From: Comamonadaceae bacterium
GTDB lineage: Bacteria; Pseudomonadota; Gammaproteobacteria; Burkholderiales; Burkholderiaceae_C
Direction: 5' to 3'
Length of the DNA: 39,123 nucleotides
Assembly: GCA_013823485.1 (NCBI GenBank)
Contig: PNMF01000014.1
Coordinates: 1-39,123 of the forward strand
The notes below the pieces were generated by a model. It saw only the letters and a program-made list of their open reading frames with translations. It was not told where the DNA came from and ran no database searches. Each line of letters starts with the position of its first letter. The stretch's first letter is position 1. The position numbers and the translations under genes were made by a program. This document shows, piece by piece, positions 24,996 through 32,546 of this stretch.

Positions 24996-26141
24996 TCAGA
25001 GCCGGTGGGTGCGGTCGCCGCTGGCAAAGCCGAGTGGCACCCAGCCGTTCGCCGACGCCGGCGGGGCCAGGGCGATCACCTTGAACAGCTCGCCCATTTC
25101 GTGTTCGAGCACCAGCTTCTGCATCAGCGCGTTCTCGCGCGGGCCGGCCTCGCGGGCCAGCTCCAGCAAGCCGGCGTTGAGCAGGAAGCGGCCCTGGCTG
25201 GTGTAACCCAGCACGGTCAGTCCGGCGTCCTGCGCGGCCAGGGCCACGCCGGTGAAGTTGACGTGCGCGGTGATGTCCTTCTGGCCGGGGTCGGCCAGCG
25301 GGTCGCTGTCGCTGCGGTGGGCCCGGTGGCACACCAGCGTGCCCATGTGGCGCTGCGGGTGGTAGTACTCGGCCTCGGGGAATCCGTAGTCGATCAGGAA
25401 GGCCGCGCCGCGCTCCAGCCGGTCGGCCAGGGTGCGGACGAAGGCCTCGGCCTGGGGGTGGATTTCAGTCAGGTAGTCGTGCGGCCCCTTGATGGCCAGG
25501 GGCGGGCGGGCATCGGTCGGGCGGTCGGACCAGCACAGCCCTTGCCGGGCATCGAGCGCCACGCCGCGCTCGTGCCAGACACCGCTGCGGCGGTGCAGCA
25601 GCCGCACCGGCATGGCGTCCAGCACCTCGTTGCCCAGCACCACGCCAGCCATCCGCTCGGGCAGCGCCGAAACCCAGTCGACCCGGCTGCCATGGGCGGC
25701 CAGGGTGGCGGCCTGACGTTCACGCAGGCTGCCGGAGAGGTCGACGATGGTGTAGCGGGCCGGCGCGCAGCCCAGTGCGTCGAGTTCGTCGAGCAGCTGG
25801 CGGGCCAGCGCGCCCGAGCCGGCACCGAATTCCCAGAGGGTGTCGGTGCCGGTGGCTTCCAGGGCCTGCTGCACCTGCCGGGCCAGCGTGCGACCGAACA
25901 GCGGGGAGAGTTCGGGCGCGGTGACGAAGTCGCTGCCGGACTGCGGCAGGTGCCCGAACTTGGGCGCGGTGTTGGCGTAATAGCCGAGCCCGGGCTCGTA
26001 CAGGGCCAGGGCCATGTAGCGGTCAAAGGGCAGCCAGCCACCGGCCTCGCCGATGGCCCGGTGCAGGCGCTTCAGCAGGTCGGTCGTTACACTGGAGGGT
26101 TCGTTCACGGCAGCGGGTGGCACCCGCCGATTGTCCCCCAT
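24996..26141 (-). CDS. MidA/NDUFAF7-family SAM-dependent protein methyltransferase
   Basis: A 381-residue class I methyltransferase. PFDRYMALALYEPGLGYYAN and DFVTAPELSPLFGRTLARQ are the family hallmarks, LWEFGAGSGALARQLLDEL is the SAM-binding loop, and VVLGNEVLDAMPVRLL and FLIDYGFPEAEYYHPQR follow. The mitochondrial relative methylates an arginine of complex I subunit NDUFS2; the bacterial target is less clear. The start is uncertain: ATG 26141 (MGDNRRVPP) overlaps the divergent reductase start, while GTG 26108 (VNEPSSVTT) is a shorter option. No good ribosome-binding site is seen for either. Confidence 0.9.
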   Translation of the reverse strand: MGDNRRVPPAAVNEPSSVTTDLLKRLHRAIGEAGGWLPFDRYMALALYEPGLGYYANTAPKFGHLPQSGSDFVTAPELSPLFGRTLARQVQQALEATGTDTLWEFGAGSGALARQLLDELDALGCAPARYTIVDLSGSLRERQAATLAAHGSRVDWVSALPERMAGVVLGNEVLDAMPVRLLHRRSGVWHERGVALDARQGLCWSDRPTDARPPLAIKGPHDYLTEIHPQAEAFVRTLADRLERGAAFLIDYGFPEAEYYHPQRHMGTLVCHRAHRSDSDPLADPGQKDITAHVNFTGVALAAQDAGLTVLGYTSQGRFLLNAGLLELAREAGPRENALMQKLVLEHEMGELFKVIALAPPASANGWVPLGFASGDRTHRL

Positions 26142-26952
26142 GAATCCCTCATCCACAGGCGCCGGACAGCCCGGCGCGGTCCTGATCACCGGCGGTTCGC
26201 TGCGGCTGGGCGCCGAGCTGGTCCGGGCCTTTGCACAGGCCGGCTGGCATGTGTGGTGCCACTACAGCCGCTCGGCCGATGCGGCCGCGGCCCTGGCCGC
26301 CGGGCTGCGGCAGACCGGGGCACGGGTCGACACGGTGAAGGCCGATCTGGCCGACAGCGCACAGGTCGAGGCCATGATGGCGCACATCGAACAGCAGGGC
26401 GGCCCGTTGCGGGCACTGGTCAACAACGCGTCCACCTTCGAGCCGGACACCGGCATCGATTTCGACCCCGCCATGGCTCGGCTGCAGCTCGAGGTGAACC
26501 TGATCGCCCCGCTGCTGCTCGGCCGCGAGCTGGCCCGCATGCAGCAGCGCCACCACCTGGCCGACGCCTGCGTGGTCCATGTGCTGGACCAGAAGGTGCA
26601 CAACCTCAACCGCGACTACTTCTCGTACACGGTGTCCAAGCTGGCGCTGGAGCGCTCGGTGGCGCTGCAGGCCCAGGCGCTGGCGCCGGGGGTGCGGGTG
26701 AACGCGGTGGCACCGGGCCTGATGTACCTCAGCGGCCCGCAGCAGCCCGAGAACTTCGAGCGCGCCAGCCGCATCAACCTGCTGCGCCGCCCCACCGACC
26801 CGGCCCAGGTGGCGCAGACCTGCGTCTTTCTGGCCAGCAGCACCGGCATCACCGGCACCACGGTGAATGTGGACAGCGGCCAGCACCTGGTGCCGCTGGA
26901 ACGCGACGTGATGTTCGTGGTGGAAGAACTCATGCAGGAGAAACCCCTTTGA
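26140..26952 (+). CDS. folM: FolM/PTR1-type pteridine reductase (short-chain dehydrogenase)
   Basis: A 270-residue short-chain dehydrogenase. The nucleotide loop is TGGSLRLG, fitting TGxxxRxG, in which Arg replaces the usual Gly. This is the hallmark of pteridine reductases and E. coli FolM, which reduce dihydromonapterin or dihydrofolate with NADPH. NNAS, the YxxxK pair in YFSYTVSK and VNAVAPGLM complete the fold. The stop codon overlaps the start of a FolB-like gene, and a FolX-like gene follows, so a reduced-pterin pathway is likely. The start codon overlaps that of the divergent methyltransferase gene. No Shine-Dalgarno sequence is visible. The symbol is by analogy, not proven orthology. 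Confidence 0.8.
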   Translation: MNPSSTGAGQPGAVLITGGSLRLGAELVRAFAQAGWHVWCHYSRSADAAAALAAGLRQTGARVDTVKADLADSAQVEAMMAHIEQQGGPLRALVNNASTFEPDTGIDFDPAMARLQLEVNLIAPLLLGRELARMQQRHHLADACVVHVLDQKVHNLNRDYFSYTVSKLALERSVALQAQALAPGVRVNAVAPGLMYLSGPQQPENFERASRINLLRRPTDPAQVAQTCVFLASSTGITGTTVNVDSGQHLVPLERDVMFVVEELMQEKPL

Positions 26953-27353
26953 CCGCCCCCGACCTCAACGCCCTGCTGCTGACCTGCCGCAAGCTTTTCT
27001 TGCGCCGCCACGAGGTGCTGGTGCAGATCGGCATCCACGACTTCGAGAAGACCGCGCCGCAGCGCCTGTGGATCGATGTCGATCTGTACGTGCCGCTGGC
27101 GCAGTCCACGCCCAGGGGCGACCGCATCGACGAGGTGGTCGACTACGACTTCGTGCGCGAAGTGGTGGCGCAGCGCATTGCGCAAGGCCACATCGGCCTG
27201 CAGGAAACGCTGGTGGACGAACTGGTCGACCGCTTGCTGCAGAACCCGGGCGTGGCCGCGGTGCGCCTGTCAACCTGCAAGCCCGACGTCTACCCCGACT
27301 GCGAGGCGGTGGGGGTGGAGGTGTTCCGGCTGCGGGCGCAGGAGGCGGCATGA
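26949..27353 (+). CDS. folB: Dihydroneopterin aldolase (FolB-like)
   Basis: A 134-residue tunnel-fold enzyme that cleaves dihydroneopterin to 6-hydroxymethyl-dihydropterin in folate synthesis. Residues matching the E. coli FolB active site are seen: Glu in GIHDFEKT, Tyr in VDYDFV, Glu in GLQETLVDE and Lys in STCKPDVY. The best start is TTG 26949, which overlaps the reductase stop (TTGA) and has AGGAG at 26936-26940 with 8-base spacing. Its own stop overlaps the ATG of the FolX-like gene (ATGA). Translational coupling of all three genes is likely. Confidence 0.85.
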   Translation: MTAPDLNALLLTCRKLFLRRHEVLVQIGIHDFEKTAPQRLWIDVDLYVPLAQSTPRGDRIDEVVDYDFVREVVAQRIAQGHIGLQETLVDELVDRLLQNPGVAAVRLSTCKPDVYPDCEAVGVEVFRLRAQEAA

Positions 27354-27748
27354 ACCAGATGCCATCGGGCATGCAGGCCGGAACACAGGCCGGCACCCAG
27401 ATCCTCACCCTCACCGGGCTGCGCTTCAATGCCAACCTCGGCATCCTTGACCACGAGAAGGTCAGTCCGCAGCCGATCCAGGTCGATGCCGAGCTGAACC
27501 AGGGCACCCAGCCGCTGCTGCCGCACGACGACGACATCACCCATGTGCTGGACTACCGCAAGGTGCGCCAGATCATCATCGACGAGTGCACCGCCGAACA
27601 CGTGAACCTGCTGGAGAGCCTGATCGGCAAGCTGGCCCGCCGCCTGATGCAGCTGCCCGGCGTGATCGGCGTGCGGGTGAAGATCGCCAAGCTGGAAATC
27701 TTCGACGACTGCGAAGTGGCCATCCGCATGGAAAGCGGACAGTGGTGA
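27350..27748 (+). CDS. FolX-like dihydroneopterin aldolase/epimerase paralogue
   Basis: A 132-residue second member of the FolB/FolX family. ILTLTGLRFNANLGILDHEK aligns with the FolB start, and VLDYRKVRQIIIDE and NLLESLIGKLA follow. The region IAKLEIFDDCEVAIRM lacks the S-x-K-P motif of FolB and resembles E. coli FolX, which epimerises dihydroneopterin triphosphate to the monapterin form. A Gln/Gly-rich 16-residue leader is extra. It overlaps the FolB-like gene by 4 bases (ATGA). With the FolM-like reductase, this pair could make tetrahydromonapterin, a hydroxylase cofactor; this is inference. Confidence 0.78.
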   Translation: MNQMPSGMQAGTQAGTQILTLTGLRFNANLGILDHEKVSPQPIQVDAELNQGTQPLLPHDDDITHVLDYRKVRQIIIDECTAEHVNLLESLIGKLARRLMQLPGVIGVRVKIAKLEIFDDCEVAIRMESGQW

Positions 27749-27790
27749 TGCCGCAGATGGCCCGACAGCCGGAATCAAGTGAGTTTAGTC

Positions 27791-27813
27791 AAGTTATTAA
27801 GATTCGATAACTT
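27791..27813. promoter_or_regulatory. Inverted repeat in the AT-rich leader of the ATPase gene
   Basis: AAGTTAT (27791-27797) and ATAACTT (27807-27813) are perfect reverse complements around 9 bases. They sit in an 82-base AT-rich gap in otherwise GC-rich DNA, 17 bases upstream of the ATPase ATG. This looks like an operator or a short hairpin near the transcription start. No Shine-Dalgarno sequence follows. Confidence 0.45.
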
Positions 27814-27830
27814 CTCAAATATCGCTTGAT

Positions 27831-29024
27831 ATGAACCCGATCTCCAATCCGTTTGCCCCGGGCGCCGGTGCACCGCCGCCGGAACTCGCCGGGCGCGACA
27901 CCCTGCGCGAGGGCCTGCGGGTGGCGCTGGAGCGGTCCCGGCTGGGCCGTCCGGCCCGCAGCGCCATCCTGATCGGGCTGCGCGGCGTGGGCAAGACAGT
28001 GCTGCTGGACCGGGTGCGCGACGACGCCGAGGCAGCCGGCATCCACACCATCCGGCTCGAAGCCCCGGAAGGACGCTCGCTGCCGGCCATGCTGGCTCCG
28101 CAGCTGCGTCAGGCCCTGCTGCGGCTGAGCCAGACGGAAGCCGCCAAGGCCTACGCGATACGGGGTCTCAGGGCGCTGGCCGGCTTTGTCGGCCGGCTCA
28201 AGCTCACCTACAGCGACATCGAGGTCGGCATTGACTACGAACCCGAGCCGGGCCTGGCGGACAACGGCGACCTCGAACACGACCTGCAGGCCCTGATGGA
28301 ACAGGCCGGGCTCGCGGCCAAGGCCGCCGGAACGGCACTGGCCCTCTTCATCGACGAGCTCCAGTACGTGGGCGAGGCCGAACTTGCCGCCCTCATCACC
28401 GCCCTGCACCGCATCTCGCAACGGCAACTGCCGGTCGTGCTGGTCGGCGCCGGCCTGCCGCAGCTGCGGGGCCAGATGGGGAACGCCAAGTCGTATGCCG
28501 AACGGCTCTTCGACTTTCCCGACATCGGCGCCCTGCCGCCGGAAGCGGCCCGACAGGCCATCGAGAAGCCGCTGCTGGACGAAGGTGTCCGCATCACCGG
28601 GCAGGCGCTGGACGAGATCCTTGAACGCAGCCAGGGCTACGCCTATTTCCTTCAGACCTGGGGCAGCGAAGCCTGGCTGGCGGCCGACCGCAGCCCGATC
28701 GAAGCGGTCGATCTGGACAAGGCCAGCGCCAGCGCCGTGGCCTCGCTGGACCGCAGCTTCTTCCGGGTGCGCTTCGAACGCTGCACCCCCAAGGAGCGCC
28801 GATACCTGCGGGCCATGGCCGAACTGGGGCCCGGACCGCACCGTTCCGGCGACATCGCTGTCTGCCTGGGCGAGAAGGTGTCGTCGCTGGCGCCGACCCG
28901 GGCCACCCTGATCAACAAGGGCATGGTCTGGAGCCCCACCCACGGGGATACCGCCTTCACCGTCCCGATGTTCGACGGCTTCATGAAGCGCATCCTCCCG
29001 GGTGACGGCTGGCGCCAGCCCTGA
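27831..29024 (+). CDS. STAND/ORC-like AAA ATPase with C-terminal winged helix
   Basis: A 397-residue P-loop ATPase. Walker A is GLRGVGKT (49-56), Walker B is ALFIDELQ (171-178), and sensor-like VVLVGAGLPQL is near 205-215. The N-terminal NPFAPGAGAPPPELAGRD is the typical lead-in of this family. The C-terminal quarter (RRYLRAMAELG, then VSSLAPTRATLINKGMVW) reads as a winged helix. Such ATPases occur alone or beside toxin-antitoxin and transposition genes; no partner gene is next to this one. The AT-rich leader with an inverted repeat sets it apart from its neighbours and suggests separate acquisition. Function unknown beyond ATP binding. Confidence 0.82.
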   Translation: MNPISNPFAPGAGAPPPELAGRDTLREGLRVALERSRLGRPARSAILIGLRGVGKTVLLDRVRDDAEAAGIHTIRLEAPEGRSLPAMLAPQLRQALLRLSQTEAAKAYAIRGLRALAGFVGRLKLTYSDIEVGIDYEPEPGLADNGDLEHDLQALMEQAGLAAKAAGTALALFIDELQYVGEAELAALITALHRISQRQLPVVLVGAGLPQLRGQMGNAKSYAERLFDFPDIGALPPEAARQAIEKPLLDEGVRITGQALDEILERSQGYAYFLQTWGSEAWLAADRSPIEAVDLDKASASAVASLDRSFFRVRFERCTPKERRYLRAMAELGPGPHRSGDIAVCLGEKVSSLAPTRATLINKGMVWSPTHGDTAFTVPMFDGFMKRILPGDGWRQP

Positions 29025-29054
29025 ACCCCATCCGCGTGCCGCAAGGAACCCGCC

Positions 29055-29948
29055 ATGAACGAACAGCTTGAAAACCACAAACTCGAAAAACGCCTGTGCC
29101 GCGAGGTCGGCCGCGCCATCACCGACTACAACATGATCGGCGAGGGCGACCGCGTGATGGTGTGCGTGTCCGGCGGCAAGGACAGCTACGCCATGCTCGA
29201 CATCCTGCTGAAACTGCAGAAGCGGGCGCCGGTGAACTTCGAGCTGATCGCGGTCAACCTGGACCAGAAGCAGCCCGGCTTTCCCGAGCATGTGCTGCCC
29301 GAGTACCTGACCAAGCTGGGCGTGAAGTTCCACATCGAGAACCAGGACACCTACTCCATCGTGAAACGCGTCATTCCGGAGGGCAAGACGCTGTGCAGCC
29401 TGTGCAGTCGCCTGCGTCGGGGCATCCTGTACCGGGTGGCCGACGAGCTGGGCTGCACCCGCATCGCCCTCGGCCACCACCGCGACGACATCCTGCAGAC
29501 GCTGCTGCTCAACATGTTTTTCGGGGCCAAGCTCAAGGGCATGCCGGCCAAGCTGGTGAGCGACGACGGGCGCCATGTGGTGATCCGCCCCATGGCCTAT
29601 GTGGCCGAGAAGGACCTGAGCCGCTGGGCCGAGGTGCAGCAGTTCCCCATCATTCCCTGCACCCTGTGCGGCAGTCAGGAAAACCTGCAGCGCAAGCAGG
29701 TCGGCAACCTGCTGCGCGAGTGGGAGAGCAAGTACCCCGGCCGGGTCGAGAACATGTTCAGCGCGCTGCAGAACGTGGTGCCCAGCCACCTGATGGACCG
29801 CCAGCTGTTCCCCTTTGGCGGCCTGGAAGCCACCGGGGTGCCCGACCCCGACGGCGACAAGGCCTTCGACTCCGAGATGCCGTCGGCCCCCGCCGATGCC
29901 GGGAACCCGACAGCGGCACGGCCGGTCATAACCATCGCCGCCCAGTAA
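29055..29948 (+). CDS. ttcA: tRNA 2-thiocytidine(32) biosynthesis protein
   Basis: Thiolates C32 of certain tRNAs using ATP and an iron-sulfur cluster. The PP-loop SGGKDS is at residues 39-44. The cluster cysteines are C114-x2-C117 ([12 protein letters not shown]) and the [15 protein letters not shown] block (C202, C205). [19 protein letters not shown] is the family signature. The length is 297 residues, normal. The C-terminal 30 residues ([11 protein letters not shown]) are low complexity and probably disordered. AAGGAA precedes the ATG at 29055. It starts 30 bases after the ATPase gene. Confidence 0.95.
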   Translation: MNEQLENHKLEKRLCREVGRAITDYNMIGEGDRVMVCVSGGKDSYAMLDILLKLQKRAPVNFELIAVNLDQKQPGFPEHVLPEYLTKLGVKFHIENQDTYSIVKRVIPEGKTLCSLCSRLRRGILYRVADELGCTRIALGHHRDDILQTLLLNMFFGAKLKGMPAKLVSDDGRHVVIRPMAYVAEKDLSRWAEVQQFPIIPCTLCGSQENLQRKQVGNLLREWESKYPGRVENMFSALQNVVPSHLMDRQLFPFGGLEATGVPDPDGDKAFDSEMPSAPADAGNPTAARPVITIAAQ

Positions 29949-29963
29949 GCCGCAGCGCCTCAA

Positions 29964-30005
29964 CCCCGCCCCCCGCCCCCCGCCCCCCGCACCCCTCACC
30001 CCTCA
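29964..30005 (+). repeat. Tandem heptamer repeat upstream of a lipoprotein gene
   Basis: Six contiguous 7-base units: CCCCGCC three times, CCCCGCA once, CCCCTCA twice. The units change stepwise, as expected of a slipped-strand repeat that is decaying at one end. It lies between the ttcA stop and the ATG of the DUF4136 lipoprotein, ending 15 bases before that ATG, so copy number would alter promoter or leader spacing. Confidence 0.75.
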
Positions 30006-30020
30006 CCTGATGTCCGCCCG

Positions 30021-30677
30021 ATGCCCCTGCACGCGAAGCTCCTGAGCCCCCGACACCTCGGCACCGCCCTGCTGCTGGTCGGCTCGCTCGCGCTGGCGGG
30101 CTGCGCCACGGTGATGCGGGTGGACAACGAGGTGCAGAGCCACCCCCGGTGGGCCGAGCGGGGCGGCGGCATTCCGCAGGCGCCGCAGGTGTTCCGGTTT
30201 GAGCGCCCGCCCTCGCAGGAAGGCGGGCGGGCCGGTGCCAGCCTGGACATGCTGGAGCGGCTGGCCGCGCAATCCCTGGCACGGGCCGGCTGGACCCCGG
30301 CCGCCGGTAACGTGCGGGCGCCCTGGACGGTGGAGGTGAGCGCCCTGGTGGTGCAGCTGCCGCGCGCGCCCTGGGAGAGTCCCTACGACAGTTTTTACGG
30401 CCCGTTCGGACCGCGCTGGGTGTACCCCTATGGCCCGGGATACGGCTTCCATGGCCCGGTGTTTCCCCGGCTGGAGTCGCCCTACTACCAGCGCCGCGTG
30501 ACGGTGCTGGTACGCAACGCCGGCAACGGCCAGGTGGTCTACGAGACCAGCGCCGCCCACGACGGACGCTGGAACAGCACCGAATCGCTCTGGCAGGCCA
30601 TGCTGGATGCGGCCCTGCAGGGCTTCCCGAGCGCTCCCGAAGGCCGCCGGCGGATCGACATCGACGTGCCGCGCTGA
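30021..30677 (+). CDS. DUF4136 lipoprotein
   Basis: A 218-residue lipoprotein. The signal peptide GTALLLVGSLALAGC ends in a lipobox with Cys28. The mature part matches DUF4136: a short motif near VFRFERPP, LERLAAQSLARAGWTPA, and TVEVSALVVQL, then a Tyr/Pro/Gly-rich loop (YDSFYGPFGPRWVYPYGPGYG). The C-terminal VTVLVRNAGNGQVVYETSAAHDG and ALQGFPSAPEGRRRIDIDVP are the family's ending. It is probably anchored in the outer membrane; role unknown. No Shine-Dalgarno sequence is seen before ATG 30021. The heptamer repeat immediately upstream could affect its expression. Confidence 0.85.
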   Translation: MPLHAKLLSPRHLGTALLLVGSLALAGCATVMRVDNEVQSHPRWAERGGGIPQAPQVFRFERPPSQEGGRAGASLDMLERLAAQSLARAGWTPAAGNVRAPWTVEVSALVVQLPRAPWESPYDSFYGPFGPRWVYPYGPGYGFHGPVFPRLESPYYQRRVTVLVRNAGNGQVVYETSAAHDGRWNSTESLWQAMLDAALQGFPSAPEGRRRIDIDVPR

Positions 30678-30745
30678 CCGCCACGCGGGCCCGGCAGCCG
30701 CTACAGTTCGGCGACCGGTGCCGAGACGGTGCCGAGGAGACCCCT

Positions 30746-31384
30746 TTGGAAGCCACCCGCATCCTGGCCGTGCGCCACGGAGAGACCGCCTGGAACCGCA
30801 TCACGCGCATCCAGGGGCACACCGACATCGAACTCAACGACCACGGCCGCTGGCAAGCGGGCCGGCTGGCCGAGGCCCTGCGCGACGAGCCGCTGGCCGC
30901 CGTCTATGCCAGCGACCTCAAGCGCGCCCGCGAGACCGCCGAAGCCGTGGCCCATGCGCGCGATCTGCCGGTGCACATCCACATGGGCCTGCGCGAGCGC
31001 GGCTTCGGCCGCTTCGAGGGCCACACCTGGGACGAGCTGGAGCTGCGCTTTCCGGCCGAAACCCTGGCCTGGCGCAAACGCATGCCCGACTTTGCCCCGC
31101 CCGGTGGCGAGACCCTGCTGCAGCTGCGCGAACGGGTGCTGCACGCCGTGAACGACCTGGCCGCACGCCACCCCGGCGAGCAGGTGCTGATGGTGGTGCA
31201 TGGCGGCGTGCTGGATGTGCTGTACCGGGCGGCCACCCGGCTGGAACTGCAGGCCCCGCGCAGCTGGGCCTTGCCGAACACCGCCGTCAACCGGCTGCTG
31301 TGGTCGCCCGAGGGCCTGGGCCTGGTGGGCTGGGCCGACGTGCGCCACCTGCAGACCGACAGCCTGGACGAGCAGCATGCCTGA
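30746..31384 (+). CDS. Histidine phosphatase family protein (phosphoglycerate mutase-like)
   Basis: A 212-residue protein of the branch-2 histidine phosphatases. The catalytic motif is ILAVRHGETAWNRI (R10-H11-G12). The second arginine is in VYASDLKRARETAEA, the acid residue is in GLRERGFGRFEG, and the second histidine is in LMVVHGGVLDVL. Related proteins include GpmB and alpha-ribazole phosphatase (CobC); no cobalamin genes are nearby, so the substrate is open. TTG 30746 is the start: GAGGAG at 30734-30739 is correctly spaced and there is no suitable ATG. Its end overlaps the ATG of the next gene. Confidence 0.9.
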   Translation: MEATRILAVRHGETAWNRITRIQGHTDIELNDHGRWQAGRLAEALRDEPLAAVYASDLKRARETAEAVAHARDLPVHIHMGLRERGFGRFEGHTWDELELRFPAETLAWRKRMPDFAPPGGETLLQLRERVLHAVNDLAARHPGEQVLMVVHGGVLDVLYRAATRLELQAPRSWALPNTAVNRLLWSPEGLGLVGWADVRHLQTDSLDEQHA

Positions 31385-32516
31385 GCCCGCGGTGGGCCAG
31401 GGTGTGGCGGCCATCGACACGCCGGCCCTGGTCATCGACCTCGACGCCATGGAGCGCAACCTGCGCCGCATGGCGGACTTCGCAGCGGCCCGGGGCGTGC
31501 GGCTGCGGCCCCACGCCAAGATGCACAAGTGCGCCGAACTCGCGCGGCTGCAGATGGCCCATGGCGCAGTCGGCGTGTGTGTGCAGAAGATCGGCGAGGC
31601 GCTGGCGCTGGCCCGGGGCGGCGTGACCGACATCTACATCAGCAACCAGGTGGTCGACCCGGGCAAGCTGCTGCGCCTGGCGGACGCGGTGGCGCAGCAG
31701 CGCGGGGTGCGCTGGGCCATCGCGGTGGACAGCGCCGATGGTGTGGCGCGGCTGGCCAGTGCCATGGCGAAGGCAGGTGTGCAGACCACCGGGGCGATCG
31801 ATGTGTTCGTGGAAATAGATGCCGGTCAGAACCGCTGCGGCGTCGTCCCCGGCGATGCGGCGGTGACGCTGGCCCGGCAGGTGCTGGCCTGCCCGGTGTT
31901 GCGGTGGGCCGGCCTGCAGGCCTACCACGGCCGCGCCCAGCATCTGCGCAGCGCCGAGGAACGCACGGCGGCCATCGACCACGCGGCAGAAGCGGTGCGG
32001 GCCAGCTGCGCTGCGCTCGCGAAGGCCGGCATCGGGGTGCCGCTGGTGACCGGGGCGGGCAGCGGCAGCTTCCTGCTGGAAGCCGGCAGCGGCCTGTGGG
32101 GCGAGATACAGCCGGGCTCCTACCTGTTCATGGACGCCGATTACGCCGCCAACCAGCCGCTGCCGGGTGCTCCGGTGTTCGAGCACGCCCTCTTCGTGAA
32201 GTCGCAAGTGATGAGCCGCGGAGCCGACCGCGCCGTGGTCGACGCGGGCCACAAGAGCCACGCCATCGACAGCGGGCTGCCCCGGGTGGCGCACCCGCCA
32301 GGCCTGGAGTTCGCCAACGGCGGCGACGAACACGGCATCCTGCGCGCGGCGCAGGAGGGTCCGCTGCCCGGACTGGGCGAGACGGTGTGGCTGATACCGG
32401 GCCACTGCGACCCGACGGTCAACCTGCACGACGTCATGTTCGGCGTGCGCGGCGGGCTCCAGCACGGGTGGGTCGAGCGGGTGCTGCGGGTCGATGCGCG
32501 CGGCGCGGTGGGCTGA
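31377..32516 (+). CDS. D-threonine aldolase-like PLP enzyme (alanine racemase fold)
   Basis: A 379-residue fold-type III PLP enzyme. TPALVIDLDAMERNL and RPHAKMHKCAELARLQ (with the PLP lysine in HAKMHK) form the N-terminal barrel, and VFVEIDAGQNRCGV lies mid-barrel. The C-terminal PGHCDPTVNLHD carries an H-x-D pair, the metal site of D-threonine aldolases; D-serine dehydratases have H-x-C. The length equals that of known D-threonine aldolases. It would split D-threonine to glycine and acetaldehyde. The ATG at 31377 overlaps the end of the phosphatase gene by 8 bases, so the two are translationally coupled. Confidence 0.84.
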   Translation: MPEPAVGQGVAAIDTPALVIDLDAMERNLRRMADFAAARGVRLRPHAKMHKCAELARLQMAHGAVGVCVQKIGEALALARGGVTDIYISNQVVDPGKLLRLADAVAQQRGVRWAIAVDSADGVARLASAMAKAGVQTTGAIDVFVEIDAGQNRCGVVPGDAAVTLARQVLACPVLRWAGLQAYHGRAQHLRSAEERTAAIDHAAEAVRASCAALAKAGIGVPLVTGAGSGSFLLEAGSGLWGEIQPGSYLFMDADYAANQPLPGAPVFEHALFVKSQVMSRGADRAVVDAGHKSHAIDSGLPRVAHPPGLEFANGGDEHGILRAAQEGPLPGLGETVWLIPGHCDPTVNLHDVMFGVRGGLQHGWVERVLRVDARGAVG

Positions 32517-32546
32517 TCCGGCTGCCCCTGCCCGGCCTCTCGGTGG

